DNA from: Emydura subglobosa
Lineage: Eukaryota; Chordata; Testudines; Chelidae
Length of the DNA: 64,000 bases
Assembly (NCBI GenBank): GCA_007922225.1
Contig: ML679958.1
Span: 56,004,838 to 56,068,837, forward strand
Reading direction: 5' to 3'
In this document: in pieces, positions 1 to 10,053 of the stretch
Layout: each line of letters starts with the position of its first letter
Numbering within the stretch: position 1 is the first letter of the stretch
Notes under the pieces: generated by a model
Told to the model about the DNA's origin: nothing
Seen by the model: only the letters and a program-made list of their open reading frames with translations
Database searches by the model: none
Program-made: the position numbers and the translations under genes

Positions 1-1896
1 CTCTTTAAGTGCCTAAATACCTTTCAAATTCTGTCCCTCGGTCACTAAAGAAAATATAACTAATTGCTTATAACTTTTGTTGGTAAAGAAAGCCATGATT
101 TAACTAGTCAGACAGTTTCCATTATAACCATCCATTTCCAAAGAACACTCAAACTTTCTGAATAAACACTTTCTTTCCAGCTGAAAAGTCTCACAGTTGA
201 TAGCTCAAAGATGCATGTGGGGGAAATTTGAGAAAAATGGTGTAGAGATGTTCTTCAGTGTTGCAAGACTATGAAAATATTTTCCCATTTTAAAATTGAG
301 AAACCTCTAGCAGCTGCCAGCTCACTGTTTAAATGTCCCATTCTGAATGGCTACTATCTTTACAGCAGTGGCAAGGAACTTTGCTTGGAACTCCCACAGT
401 CCTAGCTAGATGAAACTGTAGGGTTGCAACTCTCACTAATGGTAATTAAAGTGGCACTTCTAATTATGAGTTCCAGAGGGGTAGCTGTGTTAGTCTGTTT
501 TTAGCAAAACAGCGAGAGTCCTGTGGCACCTTAAAGACTAACAAATTTATTTCGGCCTAAGCTTTTGTGGGCAGAAACCCACTTGGTCGGATACATGCCA
601 CAAGACTCTCGCTGTTTTACTTCTAATTATGTAATCAGCAAACTCAAAATGTACTCCATATAACAGAGGTATGGTGAAGGACCAATACTAGAGTATGTCT
701 GAGAGAAATGAAGCAAGAAGAAATAAACAGAGTATTTGTGACATTGGGAGTCCTCTAGTGGTGACAAGATAAAGAGTTAAAAGCAAATCTGAAAGTTTCA
801 AAACTGAATTTCAATTACAGTTTTTGGTTGGTTGGTTGATTGGTTTTTTTTTAATGGAGGGTGAGACTTTGAAAAGTGCTCAAGGAAACAGATGCACAAC
901 TCCCATTTAAAATCAACAGAAACTGGATGCCTAACTCACCTAGGGACTTTTGAAAGTCTCACTTGCAGCCATATTTATATTTCCAAACAAAGAATTTATT
1001 TAATACATTCTGAAACATTAAGGGTGGGAGTTTCAATTCAGCTGTCCAATCCCATTAATTTTAATAGGAACTGCACATCCAAATCCCTTAGGCAGTTTTG
1101 AAAAATCTCAGCCTAAATTCCAAACAATAAGATAAAGGCTTCATCAGCTGTAGTTAACTTAAATGCAATCTGCAGTTAGTGGTTAAATAACTGACTTGGA
1201 AGTTTGTAAGTACTGAAGCTTTGGGGTTTTTTGTTTTTTTTATTAATTGCTTCTTTCCACTGAAGAAGTTCACATTGTAAAGACCAAGATGCTCAGAGCA
1301 AGAGATAAGAATGGTGGTGTACAGGAAAAAACTTCCAACCTTACAACTTAAGTTAATTATAAGTTAATCAATAAAAATTATTTCTTCCTCAAGAGCTTGG
1401 CTAAACTTTCAAAAACATAATGAATCATCATATGGCTCTAACGTGGCAAGTTTTTTGGTATCAAGAATGTTCTTATTTTTCCCCACACTCTGCAGGTGCC
1501 TAGCAATTACTGTATTTTAGAATTGAATTAAGAACTTGACTACCAAAACTCATTGGACCAGAAAGCTCCTTTATATCACTTGGTAGTGTAAAAGGGCATT
1601 AAAGTGGGTTAAGTTACATGAAGTTATAAAGTTAGATTTGGATAATTATATCCATATTAAGTCTCCTTTACACTGCCAGAGAAATATAAACTCTGGCCTT
1701 GATAGTAATTAAGGGCCTGATTCTAATATGCATCTACAATCACATGCTTTCGTTTTTACCTACATCCTTCTGTACATACTTTCTCTCCTACTGCCTACAC
1801 GAACAATGGGGGAGAAATTATTGTCACTAACCCTGAAAGCCCAAAGCTATGGCATAATGTCATCTCCAAGTTTCAATAAGGAAAACACGTTCTCAC
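1..1896 (-). other. MTRF1 downstream intron, truncated by the window edge
   Basis: No further MTRF1 exon is visible here, so this is intron (or intron leading to the terminal exon outside). It holds one SINE with clear target duplications (469-618). The remainder is AT-rich sequence in which I see no gene. Faint palindromic motifs such as 'gcctaaatacctttcaaa' at the very start resemble the small repeat at 15523-15597. Confidence 0.6.
469..618 (+). mobile_element. tRNA-derived SINE with 13-bp target duplications
   Basis: The body runs from a Pol III A-box-like stretch (tagctgtgttagtctg) through 'cttaaagactaacaaattta' to 'aagcttttgtgggcagaaac', a SINE type abundant in turtles. It is flanked by perfect direct repeats ACTTCTAATTATG at 456-468 and 619-631. 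Its last ~22 bases are an inverted copy of its own bases ~506-528, so the insert can fold back. Confidence 0.85.
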
Positions 1897-2033
1897 CTGC
1901 AGTTTTCTAGCATTCTGCTTTTGGCTCAGATCTTTCTCAATGATTTGCTGATACAGCTTAGTTCTCAGTGTCCGCAGAGCTATCTCCCTATTCAAGTGCT
2001 GTGATCGCTCCTGCTGACACTCTACTGTTAATC
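1897..2033 (-). CDS. MTRF1: MTRF1 coding exon 7
   Basis: The 137-base exon (acceptor CTACACAG, donor GTGAGA) encodes the second Gly of the split codon and [40 protein letters not shown] and ARKLQ, the domain 3 helix that follows GGQ. The next family segment (VGTRAQSERIRTYNF-like) is not seen in 1-1896, so the remaining exon or exons lie left of the window. Confidence 0.92.
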
Positions 2034-5000
2034 CTGTGTAGAATTCAAGAGAACAACAATTATATTATAACACATTATAATAAAGATCAAAAGATTAATT
2101 CTAAAACATTAGGCAAATGAAAACCTCCAGAGCTACTGCTCTTGCTCTAAGGGCTGTTCATACTAGGATAAAAGGTGTGTTTTAAAAACATGCTAGCTAA
2201 AACATTTTAGATAGCATATTCTAGAACTGTAGTGTAAATGGGACAAATTATTAATACAGGTGGTATAGGTGAACCTGAGGGGTTTTTTATTGGGGTTCAC
2301 TGGACCACCTTTAATTATGGTGCTGCATCCGGGGGCCCAAGGTTCATCTACACCAGCTAATATGTGTTAAAATATAATTTGTCTTGTCTACACTAGAATG
2401 TTTAAAATAATAATAGAAAGTTATACACACACACATTATACATTGCTATATAATAATTATTTAGCATTTTCATCAATAGAGCTCAAAGCACTTTACATGA
2501 GGTAAATATGATCTCAGTCTTTTGTTTACATAGGACCTAATGCTGCAAACTGTACCCTCAATTGTCAGTGACTTTAATGAGAGTGGTGGGTGCTCAATTA
2601 ACAGAAGTTGTTTACATCTTTCACCATGTCCCTGTCTCACTCCAAAGTATGGTCCATTTATTAAGTTTGTCACATTGTAAAGATAAAATTGGCCATGCTG
2701 TGTTTGACATAAACAGTACAGACCAACACACTCCCCTGCAAAAAATGAGACGGGCCATCTGACTTTCTCTATTGGCTGCAGTCCTACCGTCTGTTCTGTG
2801 CAGACAGACCCTAGTGCCTAAATGAAGCAGCGTGCAAGATCAGAGCCTTTGATTTTGGGATCTGAGGTATGTGTGCTAAAAGGCAAAGATTAAAAATACA
2901 AATCCTCAAACACACTTACCAGTAGGAATGTGAACAATTCTCACAGCGCTGTCCGTTGTGTTAACATGTTGCCCTCCTGCACCTTTGGCCCTAAAAGTAT
3001 CTATACGCAAATCCTTAGGATGCACTTTAACATCTACCTAATTGAAAGAAAATGAAGTTACCATCCATTCATAACCTTTATAAAAGAGATACTATGAGTT
3101 TAAAAACACCACTTCTGTCCAAAAACTGCTTTCCTCTCATTGTTACCAGTTACACCTAGGTTACTCTAACTGAAAGAAATTAGTGAACAAACAACATTTC
3201 TGTTCTTTTCAGTTTGTTTACTCTGTGCCTTTGATAAACATTTTTGTGTAGTCAAGTTCAGTTTCCCCTATGTAGTCAGTCAATTTCCCCTGTTTGTGCA
3301 AAGTCTTCACATAGCAACGGGAGAGAGAAAAATATAATTACAAAATAGGAAAATGTTATTGTAAAACCACAACAATTGGCAGGTAGTCTCAGGGCAGGTC
3401 TATACTGCCGGAAAAATTCGGCAGAAGTCGACGGGAGATACGCAAGCTACTCCGCATACCTTGCGTAACTCCTGTCGACTTCGTAACTTCCCTTTAGCGC
3501 TCTGTCTGCACTGCACTGCAGAGACAGGAAATACGTTCCCGTCGACAGCGCTACGCTTGTTTTGGAGGTGGTTTTAATAGATCAACTTCCGGATCGATTG
3601 GCGTGTTTTCACTGCTGCTCAATCAAACCAGAAAAATCGATTTGCCGCCATCAGTGTGTACGTAGCATCAGAAGCAGGTTAAGTACCAGAAACTACCTTT
3701 GATTTCCTTACCACACTTACACACCAGTGTGGACCTAGGCTGCTAAAAGCCCAATCCTATAAACACTTATGAATTTTCTAACTTAACACCCATGTGTAGT
3801 CCCATTGATTTAAGCACATGTGTGTTTGCAGGATCAGGGCTTAAAACTGCTGAAGAATAAAGAACCAGACCCTGGACCGATCCCTGTGGAACCCTATTTG
3901 ATATGTATTTTCAGCTTGACTGAACCACTGACAACTAATCTCTAGGAATGGTTTTATGCACCCACCTTATAGTATCTCCATCTAGGTTGTATTTCCCTAG
4001 TTTGTTTATGAGAAGGTCATGCAAGACAGTATCAAAAATCTTGCTAAAGATATACCACATTCCCCCATCCACAAGGCTTGTTACCCTGTCAAAGAAAGCT
4101 GTTAGCTTGGTTTGACACAATTTGTTCTTGACAAATCTATGCTGACAGTTACCTAGATTTTTTCAAATTGATTGCTTGATTATTTGCTCCATTATTTTTC
4201 CAAGTACTGAAATTAAGCAGACTGGTCTGTAACTTTATGCCCTTGAACTGTACTTTACCTCAGGCAGTAGTGGATTTCTGAAGAGCTGTTTTTGAGGATT
4301 CAGTTAAGTTTGTAGGGAATCATTTAGCCAGGTGTAGAGCACAGAGTCACAGCCCTTCACAGAAGAAAAGCTTGTGGCTCCTTTGTTAGGACTTGCACAA
4401 TACACATTGGCACCAATAAAATAACAGCAGTAACTTGGCTTAGTCCTTGGGCTTTGTTGTTTTAAATATAACCTTCTTAAATACCAGAAAGGAAGGGAAG
4501 GAAGACACTTCAATTTTATTCTGATTAAAGGTTAGTTTACCTCCTGTGGCTGCGGTAGGACAACAACTGACATTGTCCCAGTGTGAATACGCTGCATTCT
4601 TGACGATAGGCCAATCTCAGGGATTCGCTGAACTCTGTGAGTCCCTCCTTCATGTTTTAAATACCTGTAGACACTGTCTCCTGAAATATGAGCAGCTGCA
4701 TGGTGCAATCCACCTTTAAAGACAAATAATACATAAGGGGTATAGGCCAAAAGCAAGTTTTAACTTAGTCTTGTTGGCAAAAAGAAAATATATTATTATA
4801 CCAATTTCAGCTGGTGTGTAGTTCAGAATTTCAAAGGTCCAACGTTTGTAATCTGCATAATTCCTGTACATCTCAAACATTTCTTTGGTGAACTGTTGGC
4901 AAATGTCACCTAAAAATTATATATTTAGATAGTACAACATGAAATATAAGTTTATAGAATCTTGCCTTAAAATTACCAATTTTTAGCATTAGCAGTAACT

Positions 5001-8000
5001 CTAAACATCATTTTCATTGGAGATGAATTAATATTCATCTGAATAAAGCGCTCTCTCTAGAAAGTACCATTTTACATTATTAAAATGTAAGAGGAACAAT
5101 TGAAGCCTTGTAAACCTGGATGGAGGTTTGGAGTAACCTTTACGTGTGATGACTTTGCTGACCTCCAGTGGTTCTGCCCGATGTCATCTCTAATATAACA
5201 TCACTTTCATCATGTTTATCCCTTGGTACTATACTCTGGAAGAGCTGAAAAGAAAGAAGAAATATCAGTATCTCCCACATGCTAGTGTCTCCCTTCCTGA
5301 CCAAATTTACAGCCAGCCATCATGGTTGCATCAGTTTGAGCACATAAAACCTCAGACTTGTAAATGCAAATCAGATAGTTAGGAGTGCAAATTACTCAAT
5401 CAATGCTGTAGTCTGATATTCGGGCACATACGGGTAAGATTTTGGGGTTTTAATGGAGGCTAGCTGAAAACCTGACTCCCCAACATCAAGCATGAGACCA
5501 CCAAATCAGCCACTGCATCTGCACTGTCTTGTGAACATAAGACATTAGCCATGAAAGTCAGTTTACACGGACATTGATCTTATTTTTCAGAAGATTCCAT
5601 TTCATACAACCAGATTATCTTCATTTTCTAAAATATAGACACTTGATTCACAACACAAAGCCTTCCACTGAATTTCTTTCAGCTTCTCTTATTATAATTA
5701 TTTTCACACACTGGTCTCATTCAACTGAAGACAATGATAAAGGATTGAAAGTTGCACAAGGATAAAGTCTTTCAAGGCATCTCTGTCCACCTTCTGCTGC
5801 CATGAACGACAGGTGAATCATCATGTCATGTCTTCACAGTGTTAGAGCCTTTTCAACGTCAGCAGACAAACAAGCACACATACAAATAGTGTCTAATAGA
5901 AAGAGCTTCTAAGATGCATTTGGCAGTAGAGAGACTTCCTAATAGTGAACATTTCCAGGTCTTTTCCAATGAGAAAACAGAAGCTAGTCCTCTGTTTCAT
6001 TAACTACACATGTTATGGTCTACTGTCAAGAAAAATCTTGCCTGGAACAATAAAATTGCATGGCTGTATGAAGACTTGTAAATGAATAAGTCAAGAAATT
6101 TCATTTTAAAAAGACTATCTTCACCTCTATCTCACCTTTTTGCAAAACGTGTTGAATATTTGGTTCATGATGTCCTTCTCCTGTAAGGCAAGTTCTATCA
6201 GCTGTTTCTCATCTTTGCTGTCTAGGTCTAAATTCCAATGATAAAAATAAATATTAACCGAACTTATTTAGTTTAAAGCAAGCTGTAATACAAATGCCAA
6301 ATTACACCTATTACAATGGATAACAGCTTGCATTGCAGGGAATTGCTTTTTCTCAGCATGCAATATCAAATAATGACAGAAGTATAAGATTATACATATT
6401 ATGTTAAATGTTCACATCTTCAGAAGCCCTGGATGTCTTGGGAGACTGGAAATGGAGCACACAGCATTTTACCTCTACATCTCCATCTCGTCAGTAGCAG
6501 CTAAAAGTCACACGTGTTCCCCATGTCACAGCTCTTCACTAGTATACATTAAACAAATTGGTAATCTAATTCCTAACTAAAATTAACCACTATTTACACT
6601 AATAACTAATTGGCAAACTTGTTGGCAGTCTCAACAGTGAGGCCAGGGACTGAATGGGTAGGAATACAGAACTACAGTAGAACCTCAGGCTATGTATACA
6701 CTGACAGATCGACTTATCTGGATCAACTGAGTGGTCAGTGAAGACCCGCTCAGTCAATCCAGAAGTCGACGTTATTAATCCACCCCCACAAGTGCAGTGC
6801 AAGTGCAGTGCAGTGAAGACGGTGCGCAGAAGAGAAGCACAGCAGTCGACGGGAGTTACGCAAGTTCTTTGCGTACTCTGCATAACTCCCATTGACTGCC
6901 GCCGAATCGCGGACGTAAGTGTAGACTAACCTTCAGAGTTACGAACATCAGAGTTATGAACTGTCCGGTCAGAAGTACGCAATCAGGCAACAGAAGAGAC
7001 AAAAAAGAATGCAAATACAATACAGTACTGTGTTAAACAAACTATTTAAAAAAATAGGAAAGTTTAAAAACAATTTGACAAGGTAAGGGAACTGTTTCTG
7101 TGTTTGTTTCATTTAAATGAAGATGGTTAAAAGCATTTTTCTTCTGCATAGTAAAGTTTCAAAGCCATATTAAGTCAATGTTCAGTTGTAAACTTTTGAA
7201 AGAACCACCATAATGTTTTGTTCAGAGTTATGAACTTTTCAGAGTTACAACAACCGCCATTCACAAGGTGTTCATAACTCTGAGGTTCTACTGTATCCTA
7301 CTGAGGATGAAGGAGGTTCTATTACATCAGGATTTTTATCTATGTGCTTGTTTTTAAAAGTAAATTTATGGTGGATAAACACAACCACCCTGGAGACCGA
7401 CATCCTCTATTTTACCAAAGAGGAGTAAGAGCAAGGGCAGTGGCAATCTAAACTTTCCCACCAATATGTCTCATCCTTGATCTAGCGGCATCACTAAGCC
7501 CTGGTCTACACTTACCTGGAGATTCAGCGGCAGTCGATGGGAATTATGCAAGCTACAGCATCGACTGCTGTGCTTCCCCTCTGTGCTCCATCTTCACTGC
7601 ACTGACGGGAACTGTGTTCCCATCGATGCAGCGCTACGCCACTTAAGGGGGTGGTTTACCAGCGTCAACTTCTGATCGATTGAGCGGATCTATACTGACC
7701 ACTCAACTGATCCAGAAAGATCGATTTGACGGCCGCAACTTTGCCATCGTCAGTATAGACATACCCTAAAGTCAAAGGCTTTAGCATGGTTCAGAAACAC
7801 AGGTAAGGTACCACCAATGCTAACAAAAGGAACAGTTCTGTAGGAGTCGGAAGAATGGTCTAATGCCTATAGCAATGGCCTGGAACAAAGGAGGCCTGGG
7901 TTCAATTTCTAGAGCAGCCATAGGCTTAACACTGGATAAGTCAGTTCATCTACCCTGTGTCTCAGATCCCCATCTATCAATTGGGGATATTTCCTTATTT

Positions 8001-10052
8001 CACAGGAGGTTGTGAGCGTAAAATCCACTGATTGGTCAGATGCTCAGAAACTATAATGATAGAAGTACCTAAGTAGAGCAGCGAGCATGGTCATGTGAGG
8101 GAATAAATGTGTTTTAACAGGATCCCATGATACAGTTGTAGTATAATTAGGTTCTAAATTACATTAACCTCACTAATCTTTTTGCCCTTCTTTTGTCTAT
8201 TTATTTCTCTTCTTCCATGTCTAACTCATTCTGTCTATCTCCATACAATCTTATGGAACTGATAGAAATTTTTCATTACAATTTTTTAACCAAAAATTAA
8301 TTTTTTTTTCAAAACTGAAACATTTAACCGGAACAATTAGGTTTTTCCCTCAATATTTTCTAGTTTTGGTTCCAGTTTTCAATTTCTTCCCCTGTCTTAT
8401 TCAGTGGCAAAATAGAAAAAAGAAAACAAAAAAAGAGAGAGCAAACTGAAAAACCAACAAAAAACATTTCCAAACCCCCCAAAACTAAATAACCTACAAA
8501 AATTCCTTTTCTAAACCTACAGAATGAAAATTATTTCAAAATTTCCCCAAATAATAGGGTTTGTTTTTTTTACCAGCTATACTTTTTTTTAAAATCTAGT
8601 TTTGTTTTTTCTCCATTCTCTCTCTGAAAAGTAGCATATCCTTTCATTCTCCTTCATGTACTTTGTTGGCTATCATTTTTCTTTCCCATACTGTATGTTC
8701 TTCCCTGTTCCTCCATTTCTTTCCTCTAAAACCTCTCTGCTCTACATTCTGTTGTCTCTCTCTACTAATTTACTACCCATCAGTGTATCAGTGACTATTT
8801 TCCTTTTCTACTGTGCAGATTACCTAACATTGCCTACTCTAAATTTCATTTGCCAGTGTTGCACAATTATCTGATTTGTACGATCCTTCATTCCTTGCAT
8901 TTCTTCCTACTCCCGACTAATATTAATAATACTATCATCAGCAATTTCTTGCTTTTCACCCCATCAGTCAATTGACAACATCAGTCAATATGTTGAAAAC
9001 CACTGGACCTAGTTCTGATCCTGGGATAGCCATTTGTTTATTCATTGCATGTGTGAGTTCTCAAATATCTTCAACGAACTAGTATTTCACACCAAGTTAA
9101 ACTGAAGCCTGACAATTCAGGGCTTGGGGCTGATCATCTCCCAAGAGATGTGGAGAGTCCATAATTAAATAGATATCAGTGAACTAAACATCAAAATTCA
9201 AATTTAAAAGACAATCTCAAGTCAGACATGTACTATGAATCCCCCTGCACCCCGCCCAAAATAAATTAGCCTTACCTAAAGTATGTTCCTAAGAAAAAGC
9301 TGCCATTAGCCCTATGAAACAAGGGCTGCAGTAGTCTTAAAAACAATGCTTTCTAGAATATTTTAGCTAAAGACAACATCCACATGACCTTGAATATGTA
9401 ATGTAAATGACACTGGCCTGCTCTCCCAAGTTGGGCACTCAGGCCTCAAGAATAGGTGTGGTGGGGCTAAAGCAAAATTAAATGGGAGGATCAAGAAAGC
9501 TTTAATAGGGACATAGAAGAAATGTATGTCCCTAGATTGCTCCCTAAGAGACTTGTTTCAAATTCTGGGTAAGAAGGCACATCACATCATGAATAAAAAA
9601 AGCTGCTTTGCATAAACAGATATATTTTACTTACTTGCGCACATGGCTTCTATCTCTTGAACTTCTCTTTCTGCTTCTTTTATTTCTTGAAGTGTTGCTG
9701 CCAGGGTAGATAGATGAACATGTCTTCTGCTCAGAGTACTTCGATCATACTCATTCACTGAGTCACTATTTAACAACTGGCCAACCTCCTGGAATTCTCT
9801 GTTTAAGGTCTCTAGATATTTTTCCATAGCTTCATGCTTCCACAATGCTCTAAAATCCTGATGATATCTCCTTGACCAATCATTACATGACTGAGTAGGT
9901 TTAACTGTATTCAATAAATACTTGCGCCTAAAAAGAGAGTGTTCCATCATGTGACCTACCCTTTTAACAAGAGGAGAGCAACGAAGGCCATAGCAATGGA
10001 AACAATGAGCAAGCAAACTTCGAAAAAGCCTAATGCCTTGGGGAAATTTCAT
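1897..10052 (-). CDS. MTRF1: Mitochondrial peptide chain release factor 1, seven coding exons, 3' end missing
   Basis: Joining the minus-strand exons 10052-9635, 6221-6136, 5244-5163, 4909-4802, 4713-4541, 3037-2920 and 2033-1897 gives one open frame of about 374 codons with every exon phase agreeing. The product is a class-I release factor of the mitochondrial matrix that reads a stop codon in the ribosomal A site and hydrolyses peptidyl-tRNA. Residues 1-140 hold the N-terminal presequence-like part and helical domain 1; residues ~170-289 hold the codon-recognition domain with PEIGLS followed by [11 protein letters not shown]; the catalytic GGQ is at residues 310-312 (bases 2977-2969). The PEIGLS/HTGT loop is characteristic of MTRF1 rather than MTRF1L, which has a PKT-type loop. 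Human MTRF1 is ~445 residues, so about 70 C-terminal residues lie left of base 1. In mammals mtRF1 acts at AGA/AGG stops; that role is inferred from the family. Confidence 0.95.
2034..2919 (-). other. MTRF1 intron between exons 6 and 7
   Basis: No gene is visible. The stretch 2443-2505 (reverse: 'taaagtgctttgagctct...') resembles the 3' tail shared by ancient CORE-SINE/MIR-like elements. The rest is AT-rich. Confidence 0.6.
2443..2505 (-). repeat. CORE-SINE/MIR-like tail fragment
   Basis: On the minus strand it reads 'gtaaagtgctttgagctcta' then '..gatgaaaatgctaaataat', the degraded form of the 'gtaaagcgctttgagatc...gatgaaaggcgctatataaa' tail of ancient amniote SINEs. Similar tails occur at 20168-20252, 33690-33875 and 35476-35525. 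Confidence 0.5.
2920..3037 (-). CDS. MTRF1: MTRF1 coding exon 6, carries GGQ
   Basis: The 118-base exon (acceptor CAATTAG, donor GTAAGT) encodes [20 protein letters not shown] followed by GGQHVN, then [16 protein letters not shown], the universally conserved peptidyl-tRNA hydrolysis motif, lies at bases 2977-2969. Most mtRF1 sequences have Lys-Thr after HVN; this one has Thr-Thr. Confidence 0.95.
3393..3668. mobile_element. hAT-like MITE, family A copy 1
   Basis: The element runs between 'gggcaggtctatactg' and 'agtgtgtacgtagc', imperfect inverted ends. It carries internal pieces (gtcgacggga, 'ctgcactgcactgcagaga', cgacagcgctacgc, gatcaacttccggatcgatt) shared with copies at 6689-6927 and 7499-7766. 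It lies in an MTRF1 intron and has no coding capacity. Confidence 0.65.
3746..3843. repeat. Small palindromic repeat, 'gatcctgcaaacactta' family
   Basis: The ends 'gcccaatcctataaacactta' and 'tgtttgcaggatcagggctta' are inverted copies of each other, around a centre with 'tagtcccattga'. Related copies are at 26475-26600 and 33139-33243. This looks like an old MITE-type element; its family was not identified. Confidence 0.55.
3855..4275 (-). mobile_element. CR1 LINE fragment, reverse transcriptase region
   Basis: On the minus strand, 4120-3935 translates to [18 protein letters not shown], then [20 protein letters not shown] and GDTIRWV, the CR1 reverse transcriptase segment containing the FSKAFDTV motif. 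Flanking text on both sides ('accctggaccgatccctgtg', 'ctgacagttacctagatttt') is also CR1-like. The frame is open for only 61 codons, and the piece lacks both ends. A related copy is at 56545-57345. Confidence 0.85.
4541..4713 (-). CDS. MTRF1: MTRF1 coding exon 5, codon-recognition region
   Basis: The 173-base exon (acceptor CTTTAAAG, donor GTAAAC) encodes [30 protein letters not shown] and [18 protein letters not shown]. The PEIGLS ... HTGT segment is the stop-codon recognition loop of mtRF1. The family form usually reads PEVGLS, so the Ile is a conservative change. Confidence 0.94.
4802..4909 (-). CDS. MTRF1: MTRF1 coding exon 4
   Basis: The 108-base exon has the acceptor TTTTTAG and the donor GTATAA. 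It encodes [20 protein letters not shown] followed by [15 protein letters not shown], the helix and strand before the codon-recognition region. Both boundaries split Gly codons, matching the flanking exons. Confidence 0.9.
5163..5244 (-). CDS. MTRF1: MTRF1 coding exon 3
   Basis: The 82-base exon follows a pyrimidine-rich acceptor (TTCTTTTCAG) and encodes [10 protein letters not shown] ... GRTTGG, the conserved start of the release factor core domain ('VILE..GRTTGG'). The donor is GTCAGC, a weak GT site, but it is required by the frame because the next exon completes the Gly codon. Confidence 0.9.
5245..6135 (-). other. MTRF1 intron between exons 2 and 3
   Basis: No second gene or clear repeat was recognised in this ~890-base intron. 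Confidence 0.5.
6136..6221 (-). CDS. MTRF1: MTRF1 coding exon 2
   Basis: The 86-base exon lies between an acceptor ending in CTAG and a GTGAGA donor. It completes the split Asn codon from the previous exon and adds 28 residues ([10 protein letters not shown] ... NTFCKK), continuing helical domain 1. It leaves phase 0, matching the next exon. Confidence 0.9.
6675..7293. mobile_element. Tc1/mariner (Tigger-like) non-autonomous element, interrupted
   Basis: Terminal inverted repeats are CAGTAGAACCTCAG at the left end and its complement CTGAGGTTCTACTG at the right end. TA dinucleotides flank both sides (6673-6674 and 7294-7295), the target duplication of mariner-type elements. Inside, 'agttacgaacatcagagtta' is mirrored near the right end by 'gagttatgaac' and 'cataactc'. 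A second transposon (6689-6927) splits the left terminal repeat. There is no open transposase frame. Confidence 0.85.
6689..6927. mobile_element. hAT-like MITE, family A copy 2, nested
   Basis: The 239-base insert begins 'gctatgtatacactga' and ends 'gtaagtgtagact', and shares the internal gtcgac, agtgcagtgcagtg and cgggagttacgcaag pieces with family A. It breaks the mariner element right after AACCTCAG (6681-6688); AACCTTCAG follows it (6928-6936), a probable 8-bp target duplication with one added base, as hAT transposases make. Confidence 0.75.
7499..7766. mobile_element. hAT-like MITE, family A copy 3
   Basis: The inverted ends are 'ccctggtctacactta' and 'agtatagacataccct'. The interior (agtcgatgggaattatgcaa, 'gcagcgctacgcc', gatcgattgagcggatct) matches copies 1 and 2. 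It is non-coding. Confidence 0.7.
7860..8095 (+). repeat. MIR/CORE-SINE-like element
   Basis: It reads '..ggcctgggttcaatttct', then '..aagtcagttcatctaccctg', 'tgtctcagatccccatctat', '..ttggggatatttc', 'caggaggttgtgagcg'. This is the order of a tRNA-derived MIR-like SINE (B box, CORE, 'cctcagtttccccatctgta' segment), degraded. Confidence 0.6.
8265..8600. repeat. A/T-rich low-complexity stretch
   Basis: It is dominated by runs of T on the left and A on the right (caaaattaatttttttttc, 'gaaaaaagaaaacaaaaaaa'), with no open frame. Degraded repeat sequence is likely; no family was recognised. Confidence 0.45.
9635..10052 (-). CDS. MTRF1: MTRF1 first coding exon
   Basis: The exon opens with ATG at 10052 and encodes 139 codons plus one base, ending at a perfect GTAAGT donor (9634-9629). 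The first ~45 residues are basic and hydrophobic ([14 protein letters not shown]...), as expected of a mitochondrial presequence. From about residue 60 the sequence ([23 protein letters not shown]) matches MTRF1 domain 1, with a coiled-coil-like region near residues 100-139. A splice acceptor (TTTCAG) ends at 10075, so the exon carries 22 bases of 5' UTR before the ATG. Confidence 0.93.
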
Positions 10053-10053
10053 C

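Larger units (their letters stand above)
6222..9634 (-). other. MTRF1 intron 1 of the coding region
   Basis: This 3.4-kb intron holds a mariner-type element with a nested MITE (6675-7293), another family A MITE (7499-7766), a MIR-like SINE (7860-8095) and an A/T-rich low-complexity stretch (8265-8600). From 8600 to 9634 I see no recognisable feature. Confidence 0.6.

Noticed and set aside
1897..10052. Assignment to MTRF1L instead of MTRF1
   Set aside because: MTRF1L has a PKT-type recognition loop, whereas this protein has [16 protein letters not shown] and the MTRF1 N-terminal segment WSRRYHQDF.
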